DNA from: Branchinecta lynchi
Lineage: Eukaryota; Arthropoda; Branchiopoda; Anostraca; Branchinectidae
Direction: 5' to 3'
Length of the DNA stretch: 64,000 nt
Assembly (NCBI GenBank): GCA_023053575.1
Contig: JAKZAP010000004.1
Coordinates: forward strand, 7,111,572-7,175,571
Part shown: in pieces, positions 1 to 12,198 of the stretch
Position numbering within the stretch: position 1 is the first letter of the stretch
Layout of the letters: every line of letters begins with the position of its first letter
Position numbers and translations under genes: made by a program
The notes under the pieces: model-generated
What the model saw: only the letters and a program-made list of their open reading frames with translations
Told to the model about the DNA's origin: nothing
Databases searched by the model: none

Positions 1-437
1 AAAACACAGTTTCTGTCATAACAACTGAGCACCAGCTCGGACAGGGCTGAAATTACTACCATGAATTAGAGAAATCAAAGACAATCCTTTGTATGTTTTT
101 CACAACAAAAACAAAAGGGCTCAGCTGATGACAGATGTGAAAAACCGCACTTCCTTTTCTACATAGTCAAGGGTTTTGCATGCAAAGTGTCCTGTGCCTC
201 AGCCTTTTCTACCTAGCAGCCAACCAGAATATTGGCTCTTGGGGAATAGATAGGGAAAATACATGGAAAATAGATAGGGTTCTGTTAGGTTTTTCATCTC
301 CATCATCATTAGAGCCCTTTTGTTTTTGTTGTGAAAAATATATAAAGGATTGTCTTTGATTTCTCTAATTCATAGTAGTAATTTCAGCCCTGTCCGAGCT
401 GGTGCTCAGTTGTGATGACAGAAATTGTGTTTTTGAT
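1..437. repeat. Foldback element cut by the window edge
   Basis: Bases 1-122 and about 309-437 are near-perfect reverse complements (shared blocks include CTGAGCACCAGCTCGGACAG and AAATCAAAGACAATCC). The unpaired centre is about 185 bp. The left arm starts at or before base 1, so the true end is not visible. Confidence 0.85.
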
Positions 438-485
438 GTATGCACTGTATACTGAAATCCATGCACCATACATGAAATCCAAGGT

Positions 486-537
486 ACAGTGCTTGAACGT
501 CTAGCACCCAGGCATGGTGCTAGACGTTTGAGCACTG
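486..537. repeat. Short strong hairpin (about 20-bp arms)
   Basis: The arms CAGTGCTTGAACGTCTAGCA and its near-complement flank an 8-base loop around CCAGGCAT. The core block AACGTCTAGCACC is perfectly paired. A related motif (GGCATGGTGC, GAGCAC) recurs at 53.7-53.9 kb. Confidence 0.7.
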
Positions 538-847
538 TGCCTGAAATGGGGCTAGTGTACTAGACTGACCTAAACTGGCTAAAAATTAACTAGACTTTAG
601 CGAAGCGAAGTCAAGTCATCTGCAAATAAGTCACTTTTAATCCAAGTAATTGCGCACTCAGGGTTCCTCAAAGAGTTGCAAAGAAGAAAGACTTTTTTAC
701 ACTTGTGCTTTTCAAAAAAATAAGGTAAAAAAATGAATAAATAGAACTAAAGCCGAGCAAATACACCACATATTATGTAGTACCACACACCTATTAGTTC
801 AAATTAGTCCTTTGGCTTCTCACAACCTAAAAAGACAAAGTTCATAT

Positions 848-1050
848 CATGTCTCAATATACTACGACAAGAATGACATTCCGATTCTGTATTTTCAAAG
901 AAAAATGACTGGCCTTGTGAAAAAAAGCCATGGAGAATGGAAAGACATACAGCCTGGAACATACTCAGCCTTAGGTCCTTGCAACTAGCTAGCCTACCAA
1001 GAAAATAGTCAATCACAGAAGCAATCCTTGGACTTTTTGCCTTCGCAGAT
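848..1050 (+). repeat. Direct repeat unit, copy 1
   Basis: About 200 bp that recur at 1183-1402 with moderate divergence (shared blocks AGCCTGGAACATA, CTCAGCCTTAGGTCC, AGCAATCCTTG). No gene is seen; the ORFs here are unrelated to known proteins. Confidence 0.75.
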
Positions 1051-1182
1051 CCCGTGATCTCTGGAAATAGCCTACACCTTGTTTACAATCTTGTTTGCAT
1101 GCTTGTTGTTGTTGTTACCAGCTATAATCTTACACACTGCAACAAAGAAGTCTGTTGCTTTGCCATCAAATATGAAACAAGC

Positions 1183-1402
1183 AAGCCTCAATGTACTTTG
1201 ACGAGAATGTCAGTTCAGTTCTGTATTTCTGAAGAAAATGGACTGGCATCGACCTGCCTGTACCATGTGAAAAGAGCCAAAAAGGGAATGGAATGCAAGA
1301 CAGCCTGGAACATAGTCAGCCTTAGGTCCCTTGCAAAAAGCTAGCACACCAAGCAAATAATCGATCATCACAGCAATCCTTGCACTGTTTGCCTTTGCAG
1401 AT
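1183..1402 (+). repeat. Direct repeat unit, copy 2
   Basis: Second copy of the unit at 848-1050, same strand, separated by about 130 bp. The pair looks like an old local duplication or two insertions of one element. Confidence 0.75.
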
Positions 1403-1957
1403 ACCTACTGTGGAGTCTGTCCTACACAGTGCATATTCTATATTCTTGTTTGCTTTATTTTCACAAATGAAATCAGTAAATGACTAGGCTTACAAACAAA
1501 CCTAACCAGTAAGCCCATAATGACACCATCTGCACAAACAGTATACCAACATAGATCATGCAGAAGCAGAATGTCAACGTGCAGAATCGCAGCTCATGGG
1601 TAACTATTGAATATTTTCTTGAAAAAAAAAAACCCAATAATAATCGCTTTGTAGTAGGCTAGGCCATCAAAATATACATTACATATGTCAGGTTTTTATG
1701 AGAAAAAAAATTAGCAATGGTTGGTTTACTAGGAGGTAATCAAGGCTCTCAACCATACAAACAACAGGGATGACTTTTTATGTATATCTGGTACCATGCT
1801 GATTTGCCGCTCCCTGTTTGAGACCAAACCAGTCTTACTGTTTGAGACTTCTGGGTAGCATATAAAAACATGGTCTGGCTCTTCAAAGAAACTATCTAGT
1901 CATACTTCTTGGTGAGGTCACATATAAATGTTTGGAGGAACTGTGACAAGATAACTA

Positions 1958-2333
1958 CACTGTAAAAGTCTATCCTACATCGGACTTTGGTGGTTGCACA
2001 TCATCGAATTCGGCAATTTTATTCCAAATTCGGAGAGTTAAAATCCGAATTCGGAGAGTTAAAATTTGAATTCGGAGAGTTAAATTCCGAATTCGGAGAG
2101 TTAAAATCTGAATTCGGAGAGTTAGAATCCGATACAGGATTAAAACGCTAGAATGCAAAATACTGCAGATTAGGATAACTTAATCTGCAGCATTTTGCAT
2201 TCTAGCGTTTTAATCCTATATCGGATTTTAACTCTCCAAATTCGGATTTTAACTCTCCGAATTCGAAATAAAAATCACCGAATTGGTGATGTGCAACCTC
2301 TAAAGACCGATGTAGGAGAAACTTTTTACAGTG
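1958..2333. mobile_element. TA-flanked MITE (mariner-like), copy 1, 376 bp
   Basis: The ends CACTGTAAAA and TTTTACAGTG are inverted and flanked by TA on both sides (1956-1957, 2334-2335), as in Tc1/mariner insertions. The whole element folds about a centre near 2175 (AATCTGCAG on both sides). The left arm carries a 21-bp minisatellite that the right arm has in only two copies. No transposase. Confidence 0.85.
2031..2133 (+). repeat. 21-bp minisatellite inside the MITE, about five units
   Basis: The unit AATTCGGAGAGTTAAAATCC is repeated about five times with single-base changes. In the sister copy at 12199-12444 it is present once per arm, so it expanded in this copy. Confidence 0.85.
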
Positions 2334-2699
2334 TAATTGGCTTAGAAATTCCGTCCTTTGAAAACTGTTTCTATTTTAGGTTGAAGTGCAGTCGAGCCTT
2401 GAGAAATTCAGAACACCCTTCCAAGATCAAGCCATAGTTACTACCACCCAGCAATCAGAGGACACAGGTGACTAAAGGCAATCACTTTTCTGCGCCGCAT
2501 CTATAGAAGCTTTGTTGGTAACAGCTGGTTTGAACCAACTTGATGAAGAAGAGTATCACATTAGGTAGGTTTCTAGCTTTTCAGTTGTAGATCTTGCATT
2601 GGGATTTGTGACACAGGTATTAGGATTCTTTTTTTTTTTTAGGTATTCTGCGGGTGTTAGCAGGGGGACAAATAAAATGGGAGGATAGTCAAACAGGCC

Positions 2700-2888
2700 A
2701 ATACTGTTGGCTCATTGGTGCGAAAACTGGTTATGCAAATTTTGCCGAGTTTGCCATCCAGGGTGAGGGGCTGTAAGGAGAGGCCAAGAAAAGCTACAGC
2801 CTTGCGTAATTTTCTGTAAGAAAAGCTAAGTTGTAAAGTAGTGAAATATCCCAAAACAGCAGAAACACTCTGTAGTGCGAGGTGTCCT
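2700..2888. mobile_element. TTAA-flanked MITE fragment (same family as 61019-61367)
   Basis: The right part (GGTTATGCAAATTTTGCC, then GTGCGAGGTGTCCT) matches the complete copy at 61 kb and ends at TTAA 2889-2892. The left end is missing or decayed. Confidence 0.7.
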
Positions 2889-3939
2889 TTAAGACATAAT
2901 AAGGGAATACATGAGAAGTATGCAAAATGACTTTTAATTGTTTCTGTCAGTGGTTAAAAATGCAACCCTGTTACAAATGAAACTTCAGTATTCGGAAATT
3001 CGCCATATTCCGGTTCACCGCTTCTAAGCGCACTAGTTTCTGTAAATCCCCCTATACCTCACCATCGCGATTGTGTCAGACAGAGTAAAATAGATCCACA
3101 GGTTCATGAGTAGAAAACCTGCAATCTGAGTCCCTAATGGAGGTTCTGCTTATGTCTCAGTAGCAGAAACTGAAAGTTACCCACTACCTTATGGATCCGA
3201 CTTCTTAGTGTGTCTATACGAGTACTGGTTCCGAGACAATGGGGGATTGGCAGAATCTAGTCCACTTGGAGCGCTGAACTGGTGTAAGGCGAATTGCGAG
3301 TTGAGTGTTCACACCTCAGAAGCTAACTTACAAGGGCTTGGATGTTCAAAAGCCCTTATTCACCTACGTGTTTGCAGATGGTAATTATCATGCCGGTAGC
3401 TAATGGCAAGAATTTGTTAGCTAGGATTGAATCTTTGAAGCTTGCTAATTAGCATAGCCCCTCCCCCCTCCCAGGATGTTAGTTACGCCCCTGTCAAGGT
3501 GTAAGTCGAAGTTAACTCCCCTTCATCCTCACGAAAATCATAAATTTCTTTTTATTACCTTTCTTGCCCAAAACTAGTATCTACTTTGAAAGCAAATATT
3601 TTATACCTGAAACGTTGTATTTTGGTTCAAGATGACCAGGTTTGCTTCGTCCTTACTAAAAATTATGTAATACTTCTTTCACTTTTACTCCCTTTCTTGC
3701 TCTTCCTGGCAATGCTTATTATGCATAACATTTCACCCATAACGAGTTTCAAACACACCAGATTACATCCAAGGTGTTGTCTGTTGAGTGTTGTCCATTA
3801 AACCTGAGCATCCTTGTGTTATCTGTCATGAAACTACTGACAGTGTTTAGTATTTTGAAAATAATATAATATATATACCAATAAACAGATTAATTAACTT
3901 TAAAGTTTTATTTGGAACTGATTAGATGTTCTTTATAGG
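2889..3939. other. No gene seen
   Basis: About 1 kb without supported coding sequence. A short stretch near 3801-3850 (GCATCCTTGTGTTATCTGTC) resembles the outer end of the long inverted repeat at 13248-13763. The 71-residue ORF at 3586 is not recognisable. Confidence 0.5.
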
Positions 3940-4207
3940 GATAAGGAGATACTGGAATTCGATTCTGAATTTTCTTTTTTGCTGGACAAGTAGTTCGCTT
4001 GGAATTCGGCCGAAACCGAAAATTTGGCAGAAGTAAAGCAGGAAGTTTCGGTCAGTCTCGTCAAAATAGATATGGCTTGTAGAGGTATATCTGAACTTGG
4101 TTTTCTGTAATGATTAGCCTGGCGAAGACTGGATCTGGCGAAGACAAGACCCAGTTGTCTGTATCAAATATTAGATTTTTGGGATCCCATCGAAACCTTT
4201 GGTCTTG
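3940..4207 (+). mobile_element. Fragment of the 136-bp-unit element family
   Basis: Ends in GGGATCCCATCGAAACCTTT GGTCTTG, the conserved terminus shared with copies at 4.9, 5.8, 13.0, 31.2 and 35.8 kb. It has the terminal domain and one partial unit only. Confidence 0.75.
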
Positions 4208-4571
4208 TTGCTTTAACCAACTCTGTTCTGTCAAGCGTCATCAAGTTTGTCATCTTTGGCTTCCAACTTCAGTGCTGAGTTCTGGCTGACTTTTCCTCGG
4301 GGCTAATGCGCGACTCGATATGAAGCGAAAGCCTAATCACTTATTCACCTGTCAGATAACTTATCCCCAGATCTCACGTGTGATTGTTATTGTTCCTCTA
4401 GCGCGTCTGGCGGCAATTCGTAATCGGATTTTATGAAGGACGTATGAGGATTCACTGGTAAAGTAGAGACTGAGTAGAGGTCAAGTTCGTAAATGGGTCC
4501 TTTAGTCCTATCTAGAGGCAGAGGATAGGTTTGGAATTTACGGTAAAAACAGCTGTTTTGTAAGCTAATAA

Positions 4572-4872
4572 AACATTAATTGAGGGGTAAGGAGGTCCAC
4601 TGAATCCATACGTGAACTTAGATTTCCTGCCGGACAAATGGTTCCTCACGAATTCGGCTGAAACTGGAAATTTGGTTAAAGCTCAAAGTTGTTTCTGAAA
4701 TCGATTAGAGATTCGGTATCGGGGCAAGGAGACATGCTGAATCCATTTTTGAACTTTATTTAAATAGTAAAAATATTCAAGGAATCTGACGAAGACTTAA
4801 TGGCGAAGACATGAACCAATTGTTTGAATCAGAATGTAGATTTTTGGGATCCCATCGAAACCTTTGGTCTTG
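4572..4872 (+). mobile_element. Fragment of the 136-bp-unit element family
   Basis: Contains two diverged units (GGGGTAAGGAGG, GCCGGACAAATGG, GAATTCGGCTGAAACTGG) and the same conserved GGGATCCCATCG terminus. It lies head-to-tail with the copies at 3.9 and 5.0 kb. Confidence 0.75.
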
Positions 4873-5045
4873 GTTTGGGAAACCTTTGGTCTCTCTGGTA
4901 CAGTAGAGATAGACTCCATCAACGAAATAGATACCTTCTAGAGTGGAATACCTCTGATAGACTACGATCCCTGAAGAATCATGTTAGCCAGATAGGGGTT
5001 TTGGACTAAATTGAGTAGTAGCAAGGCACCACCTGAGTAGCACTC

Positions 5046-5858
5046 TTTTTGGGATCCCAGAACGTAAGTGATGGGATACCTATGATTTTGTAAAAGTTGT
5101 CTTACCGTCTGTCTGTCCGTCTGTTAGCACGATTACTCTCCAAGGGGTTGAGACATTTTATTCGAACTTGGCATGAGGGCTCTTTGGGTCGAAGCACAGG
5201 TCAAGTTCGAAGACGAGCTCTGTAGCTCTACATTTAGGGGTGGGGGAGGGGTTTCAGTCAGGGGCGAAAATAAACATTTTTAAAAGCTAATGAGATAGTC
5301 AATTCAGGGGTAAAGAGACATGGTGAATCCGAATACCAAAACTATTTTCTCGCAGGAAAAGTAGTTCACCCGGAATCCGGCAAAAACCGGAAAATTTGTG
5401 AAAAGTTAAAGTTTAGTCTGAAGTTGATTGAAGGTTCGAATCAAGGCTAAGAAAACACGTGAACCCGAATATGAAATTTATTTTCTTGCCGTACAAGTTG
5501 TTCGCCCAGAATCCGGCAAAACCGGTAAATTTGTGAAAAGTAAAGTTTAATCTTAAGTTGATTACAGGTTTGATTTAGGGGAGGTGTTTAGGGAGAGATT
5601 TGATTTTATTTGATCCGTGAGAGTAGCGTACTGCTTAAAATGAGGAATTGGTCAAGTGGTCAAGTTGGTCTGAAGTCGAGGAAAGATGAGATGTTGCAGT
5701 AAATGTGAATGCTGAATCCATATCTGAACTTGGTTCTAGTTATATCAAAATGTTAAAGGGATTTGACGAAGGCCGGAAATCCATAAGATTCGTTTGTCTG
5801 GGTCAAGTAGTCCAATTAATACTCAATATTTGGGATCCCATCGAAACCTTTGGTCTTG
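5046..5858 (+). mobile_element. Near-complete 136-bp-unit element
   Basis: Begins TTTTGGGATCCCAGAACGTA and ends TTTGGGATCCCATCGAAACC. Inside, from left: a GTCTGTCTGTCCGTCTGT microsatellite, a conserved spacer (AGCTCTGTAGCTCTACATTT), then two to three ~136-bp units (AGTTGATT..., GTTCGCCCGGAATCCGGC, GTAAAGTTT), then a unique domain. The layout (tandem core plus tetranucleotide repeat plus palindromic ends) resembles the non-autonomous 'pearl'/DINE-type elements. No protein is coded. Confidence 0.8.
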
Positions 5859-6258
5859 TTACCAGTAGACACTGAGTTGACCGAGCTAACCTGTGCCGTA
5901 TTTTGAGTAATGCAGCCTTCTTTGTTACAGGATGTTTGAAAATTATTAATATGCCTATTAGTATGCGGCAGCATGATGTTAAATTGGGCTGTTTTGACAG
6001 GCCATAAAATCTCCCAACAAAAAGTTTGCGGAGGTAGAGCGGAGCCAAAACCACTGAAAAATGTTCCAATGAAGGCGATTTCGAGGTTGTCAGTTTCTAG
6101 AACAAAGGGTTTCGTCTCGTCCTGCCAAATCCGGCCCACCACCGGTCAAGGAAAGCAACTGAAGGACCTATGCACATTTACAAATCTTTGATTTACCCAG
6201 CAACTGCCGTCCAATCTTTTCAGTATCGCTTTAGTTTTGGATTGTTATAAACCGTGCC

Positions 6259-6434
6259 CAGGCGTATCCAGGAATTTATTTCGGGGGGGGGGGGGGGGGG
6301 GGGGCTGCCTGCGGGTCGGACAAAGAAGACATAGATCAGAAGGAAAAGCCTATAAATATGATAATTTTTGTATGTTTCGGGAGGGGGGGGGGGGGGGGTC
6401 AACCCCCTACCCCCCCCCCCTGGATACGGCCTTG
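6259..6434 (+). mobile_element. hAT-like MITE family 1 with poly-G tracts, intact copy
   Basis: Inverted ends CAGGCGTATCCAGG and CCTGGATACGGCCTTG, flanked by a perfect 8-bp duplication ACCGTGCC (6251-6258 and 6435-6442), typical of hAT insertions. Just inside the left end is a run of about 22 G, and a second G run and a C run lie near the right end. 176 bp, no coding capacity. Confidence 0.9.
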
Positions 6435-6534
6435 ACCGTGCCCAACAAGTCTTAGTATTTAAGTACCCTATTGACGTAGATTTCTGAGCGTAGATATTGA
6501 AGTTGCTCATTATTTCAACATCACTTCTATGTAG

Positions 6535-6933
6535 AGGCCTATTCTCGCCGAATCGAAGGGAACGGCGAGAATAGAGGGAGCCACTCCACGCGGACTCCCT
6601 GTACAGAAACAGGGAGAACACGGGGAATGCTTCCAAAATGGATTTTGCTCGAAGAAAAAATATGCAGTTGACGAAACTAGTCTGGATCCACTTTATTTTT
6701 GGTTCTGTATATTCTGATTGTTTTTAATTAATTTTACATCGCACCAACACAACACCAACAAAAATTGGTTCCCCTCCAAATCTGAAAGGGAGTCCTTTTT
6801 GATGATGGTGATAATAATCGAAGCATTTCCGCGTCCGCTGGGACTCGCGAGAATACGGGGAGTGAGTCCCCGGGACAAACAAAAACGCGGGACTCCTCAA
6901 GTGGAGTCCTCAGGGAACGGCGAGATTTTGCCT
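6535..6933. mobile_element. 400-bp inverted-repeat element, copy 1
   Basis: Ends AGGCCTATTCTCGCCG and CGGCGAGATTTTGCCT with TAG on both sides (3-bp target duplication). It is the reverse complement of the copy at 7796-8203 over its whole length. Subterminal GAGTCC/GGACTC motifs repeat many times. Confidence 0.85.
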
Positions 6934-7257
6934 TAGGTTCGTGAAAACGCTGGAGCCATGAAGACTTTCAAAAGTAAGCCACAACATTTGCGTCACTCAT
7001 CATGAAAAGGGTTAGAGAAAATGGTGGTTTTTACTATCGAATGGTCAATTAGCCCCCTCCCCCCGCCTAGTTTCCCTAGGCAGAAGTTTGCCACCGCAGA
7101 TGACATTCTTCCTTCTGGATTGGAGTGTTGCACGGATTCAGAGAAAAGGGTCATAGAAAACTACTACCGAAACGGTCAGAAACAAGGATGGAACTGTTTT
7201 GACTTTTCCATAGTTTTGTTTCCAGCACGAACAAATTCGTAGCATTGTAACTACGTC

Positions 7258-7624
7258 CTAGCAAGAACAAATAATTAGATAGAACCTTTGTCTCCCTATC
7301 TCTGTACTATGACTATGCGGAGTCGAGACACATCACGTTTCGTTACTTCTACAGTTAGCTATATCCCTGCGAAACCACCTTGAGGAAAAGTAGAAGACAA
7401 AGCTGATTGGTTCTTTGGACGCGCTCAAGAGCGGGCCAGCGCGCGGGGTACTCCTCCTGCATTTTCTTTCTCTGCGATGAGCAACGGCGAAGACGGAAGT
7501 AGAGTAGACGGGCAAAAAGCTACAGTAAATACCTCTATGTCCCCTCAGTTTTATCGGAGTATTTATAGTCGCTGCATGGTACCAAAGGCAGAGGTTCTAT
7601 CTGATTATTTGTTCTTGGTCCTAG
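7258..7624. repeat. Foldback with about 30-bp arms
   Basis: AAGAACAAATAATTAGATAG with AACCTTTG at 7263-7290 pairs with its reverse complement at 7585-7616. It lies in the spacer between the two inverted 400-bp elements. Central 290 bp contain nothing recognisable. Confidence 0.7.
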
Positions 7625-7795
7625 TAAGAGATCACAGTCTGTAGTGGGTGACAAGATTCATTTGTTTGTTACAATGTAAGGAGAAGAAAAGAAAAACAAG
7701 ACAAAGATAATAGAACTATCAATAGAAGGAGTTTTGGTCGGTTTCAATATTTCCCAATGGGCAATATTTTATTTTAACTTATTCTTAAATACAAA

Positions 7796-8203
7796 AGGCG
7801 TATTCTCGCCGTTCCCCGAGGACTCCACTTGAGGAGTCCCCGCGTTTTTGTTTGTCCCGGGGACTCAATCCCCGTATTCTAGCGAGTCCCCACGGACGGG
7901 AAAGGCTCCGATTATCATCGCCATCATCAAAAAGGACTCCCTTTCAGATTCAGAGGGGAATCAATTTTTGGGGTGCAATGTAAAACTGACCAAAAATAAT
8001 CAGAATAAACAAAACAAAAATAAAGTGGTTCCAGACTAATTTCGTCAACTGCATAATTATTTTTAGAAGAAAATTCATTTTGGAAGCATTCCCCATGTTC
8101 TCGTTGTTTTCCGGACACGGAGTCCGCGTGGAGTGACTCCCTCTATTCTCGCCGTTTCCTTTGATTCCCCGAGGAGTCCTCGGGGAACGGCGAGAATACG
8201 CCT
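7796..8203. mobile_element. 400-bp inverted-repeat element, copy 2
   Basis: Ends AGGCGTATTCTCGCCGTTCC and GGAACGGCGAGAATACGCCT, flanked by AAA on each side. This is the better preserved copy, in opposite orientation to the one at 6535. Its TIR is itself made of short hairpins (CGAGGACTCC, GGAGTCCTCG). Confidence 0.87.
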
Positions 8204-9472
8204 AAAGTTGTTAGCGGCTTTCACAGTACTTGGTAGAAAATTACAAATGATGATGATGATTCATGCGCTGGACACGAAAAGGGATAGCGCAGTACAAAGA
8301 GTGAAAAGGAAAAAATTACACTGAGCTTTCAACAACGGCCGTATCAATACCATCCGGAGTATCAATGGGTCGGATACGAACGATACAAGAATTTGGAAAG
8401 AGAAAGGGATGTGGAGAAGAATCAAAGAAGGGAAGGAAGAAGAACACAAAAACAGAACCCTTCTGCAAGTGAATTTAATCGTTCGGCACTCAGACTGACA
8501 CGTGTTTGATTGCTGATGTGGCGAACACAGGTTTACTTCACATATGGACGAGTGAATTTTCGAAATCAGCCACACCAACCAAATTTCTTGGTTTTTCACG
8601 CTTCAAAGGTCCGAAAGTGAAAAATGTAACTTCCCTACTATTTTAAATGTCATTACCGTAAAAAGCGAAATTTTTCTCACCAAAATTTATGGTCCGTTAA
8701 CTTTTGGCTTGCTTGCTATTTCCTCGGTTTTGTCATAAATTTGATTTTCCCTAATCCATGATTTATCCCTGTGACAACGAAGTAGATAAACAAGGTGTTC
8801 GCGAAGATGATAATAGGACGGTTTTCGCGAGCTGGAACGCGACGTCCAGAGAGCTATTGGAAAGCTTCGGAGAATGTTTTTTTTTTTCAGGCTTCAGTTT
8901 TCTTGTCAATCCCACTCTACTTTGGCCGTGAGGGAGTTTCGGAAGCTTGGTTTTCAAGTTCGTCTGAGCGTGCCTGTTAGCCTAAAAGCGATGAAGGATT
9001 TTAAAGCGCCATGCTAGATCGGGACATTGGAGCTTGCCGCCCAGTTTGTTCGTGTACACCAGTAGTTCGTTCAGTCCCAATGATGCAGCTGAACATGACC
9101 AACTTTATCAGTTAGGTGAGTATCGTTTCATTTTGTTATGTACGAAAATACCAAAATGTTTACTCTCCCAGAATAGGGTCGACAGCAATGGCATCTTAGC
9201 ACAATTCTCTTAACCTAGGCATAATGAACTGCAATAGATAATGAACCACCTCGTCACGAAGATTATAAGCAAAAATTCACGAACTCCAGCTATGAAAGTC
9301 GTCACAGATATTTCCAATTAAGGGAGCTTTCATAACGATCAAATAGGACTGAAACTTTTAAACTCTACATAAAAGTTGTACTTATAGTTTGTTCTAATAG
9401 ATGTTAAATTTGTTTTTAGTGCAACAGGGGGAAACAAGGTACTAAAATATATTAGGCAGGTCCAGGCCCGTA
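8204..9472. other. No gene seen
   Basis: Unique-looking sequence with only short ORFs (112 residues at most, at 8261-8599 minus) that resemble nothing known to me. No splice-bounded coding exon was convincing. Confidence 0.45.
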
Positions 9473-9636
9473 TCCAGGAATTTGTTTTAATTTTTTGGGG
9501 GGGGGGGGGGGGGCGCCTTTCGGGGGGGGGGGGGGGGGGGTTGCCTGCGGGTCGGACAAAAAGGTACAACAAAGACATAGACATAGGGAAATGCCTATGA
9601 AAATGATTTTTTTTTTTATATTTCGGGGGGGGGGGT
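9473..9636 (+). mobile_element. hAT-like MITE family 1, right end lost
   Basis: Left end CAGGCCCGTATCCAGG and the internal block GCCTGCGGGTCGGACAAAA match the intact copies. Two poly-G runs of about 18 each sit inside. The right TIR is not found after the last G run. Confidence 0.8.
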
Positions 9637-10829
9637 TACTAGTGCCTGGCGTTGAAGAAAGGTCCCTTGCATACGACCAGCCTCTTCCAAGGAGGCATCA
9701 ATGACATCCCTCCGAAAGCAGATCTTGTAGGGGACCTCCCCATAACTTAGCAACCACATTTAACAACTACTTCATCTTCCTATTTACACGACAGTTATCT
9801 TAATGCCTAGTTTAATACCTGGATCTTAACATCGAAAGTGTGGTGTGATGATGATCCACCGCCACATCATAAAACATAAATAATAAAAAGTAAGAAGAAT
9901 TTCCTCCAGTCCAGTCACATCTCCAACTCCAGTTCCGCATCACTTGGGTACTCCGTCGACACCGACAATTACCACCCATTTCTCCGCTCCAGCTCCAGCA
10001 CCTATGCCTGGACTCTCCCTGCGTGTGATAGGAGTACGTTCGCACGCACGGCACGCACAGCGCATCCAGGAACAACGGAGAGTTTTGCTGGCTAATACTC
10101 AGTTGCGCGAAATTGTGTGTGGTATGCGCATAGTGTGAAGAAAATTGTAGTGTCGAACTTTGGATTTGCCAGCTTGAACTTGACATTTGGATAAAAGGGT
10201 AGATCAGGGGTAAGTTTGGCTGATGAACGCTTAGCATCACTGGATGAACCTGAAATAATGCTTAAACAGTAGGCCTGTAAATATTCTTTTCCCACGACCC
10301 ACCTATATAGATCCGATCCTTCCTTGTGATCCTAATATTAATTAGCAATTATAATAATAATTATCACTCAACACATAACTAATACCACCATTCACTCTTC
10401 CTAATTGCTCACTTCTTATTTAAATTCTCGGTTACGTGTTCTCCAAACAATAATTTATAATTCTGTTATTTGCGGACGTCAAAGTACAGTGGTAGGCGAA
10501 TACAGTGCTACCACATCGATCATGTATGCCCCCCCCCTCCTCCATGCAGAACGACGATGGTTGCTTTTAGTAACCATTGGCAGGAGGCCGGAATAGATTG
10601 CACCATACGTGCTCCAAACTAACATACCTACACATCATTACACATGTGCCATTTTTTTTGGGGGGGGGGGGGGAGAGATTTCAGTATATTCCTTCTTGGT
10701 GATATTTTCGGTCGCTAAATAGGTTTCAAAAGGCAAATTCGGATCGAGGTTCAGGAACTGTCAAAAGAGTAATTTGGTTTGATTTTGTGTAATGAACCTT
10801 GGATTGGGCGAAAGATTAATCATTTATCC
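9637..10829. other. No gene supported
   Basis: A GC-richer patch (9900-10140) carries overlapping ORFs on both strands (142 residues minus, 64 plus) with low-complexity content (SAPAPAP); I see no family. A run of about 14 G lies at 10660-10673. Confidence 0.4.
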
Positions 10830-10993
10830 TCCCCCCCCCCCCCCCCCAGGCTCCACAGTTGACATTAGCCCCCACCCCCGAAACATAGTACACAAATATC
10901 CGTTTTATTATAGTTCTCTGATCTATGTCTTTTTGTACTTTTTGGTCCGATCCGCGGTCCCCCCCCCCAAATAAATTCCTGGATATGGATCTG
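10830..10993 (-). mobile_element. hAT-like MITE family 1, diverged minus-strand copy
   Basis: The end CCTGGATATGGATCTG at 10993 is the family TIR in reverse, and GTACTTTTTGGTCCGA matches the internal block. The other end is eroded after a long C run. C runs at 10831 and 10960 mirror the G runs of plus-strand copies. Confidence 0.75.
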
Positions 10994-12198
10994 CAAGATT
11001 TATTGAAATGCCGACTGGCTAAGGACCAGTGAAAACTTACACGTAATCAGTTGTAGGGCTTCATATAAGTACAGATCCAAATAATTGCATTGGCGTGTGC
11101 ATTGCTATTTAGCCAATAGATGCTGTTTTAGGGGGGGGGGGGGTATAGGAATCAAACTTGTGAGGGATTGGGTTGAAACTTGATGCTACAACCGCTCTGA
11201 TTTTTGTCCAGTTTTTACGGTCAAACACGGTAGCTACTTTTACTCCTAAACGACTGGAAGAGACTCATAGTTTCGAGATTTGTACAGTATTAATTATATG
11301 ACTGAATGCATTTGTTCGTAACCCAATTTACATGCCATGTCAGTGATGCTGTACAAAGAGAGAAAAGGGAAAGACACAACGAGATTAAATTTTAACTTCA
11401 CAGTTGGCTACTAGGCTAAATAGTTGGCAAGAAGAACACTATTTCTATAACTAAGATGAAGCCGAGATTTAGCCTGCTGAATCATTACTGTCAAATGTTT
11501 ACTTAAGTTGTTTGATTTCAAGTCACACATTGCACAGCGAGCATTACAAGTGTGAGAACTAGCTGCTTGTTTTATTACTTGAATTGTTCAGGTGACTTAG
11601 CTGTAATTGGAACTTCAGGACGTGACTGCACAATATTTATTGCGCTTCTTTGCTCTATATGTTGCGGGAATGGAACGAATGGTGCATTTTTTTTTTTTTT
11701 TTTTTTTCAAATAAGACCAACATGGGCCACAATATTGTATACTGCCAATCTAATTCATTATCAGACGAAAGTAGACAGTGTTTGCGAAGCCCTGGCCATC
11801 ACAATGTATATATACCCGGTCATCACAATACTGTACTGCATTATTTTCCTCTTTCTTAAGTGCGAAAATAAAATTTGATCGTCATCATCATCGATGTTCG
11901 TTCATTCCAAAGAAAGAGATTGGTTTAAAATTTAACTTTCATAGCACATCACTAACTTGTATTTCTGTTACAATCAATGTACACACTTAAACGTATAGAT
12001 GGTTCCAAGTTAATATGTCGTCCAGGATCCTTCGATGAACATGTTTGCTACACTATTTGCGGCGACTTTTCCGCTCATCATGGTAAGTAAATAAGTTCTT
12101 GGGGAACTGGTTTAAGGTTTGTTGTTATAACATCATCATCCTGCAATTGCAAATTTGCAGGTAATAATTTAAATTATTATTATTAATTTAAGTAATTA
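10994..12198. other. No gene seen
   Basis: Contains a G run near 11131 and a T run near 11690. The overlapping ORFs at 11552-11990 look like chance reading of AT-rich sequence. Confidence 0.45.

Noticed and set aside
6220..6636. Pro/Gly-rich ORFs on both strands
   Set aside because: They translate the poly-G/poly-C parts of a MITE.
9812..10240. Overlapping ORFs in a GC-richer patch
   Set aside because: Low-complexity residues, no homology recognised, both strands open equally.
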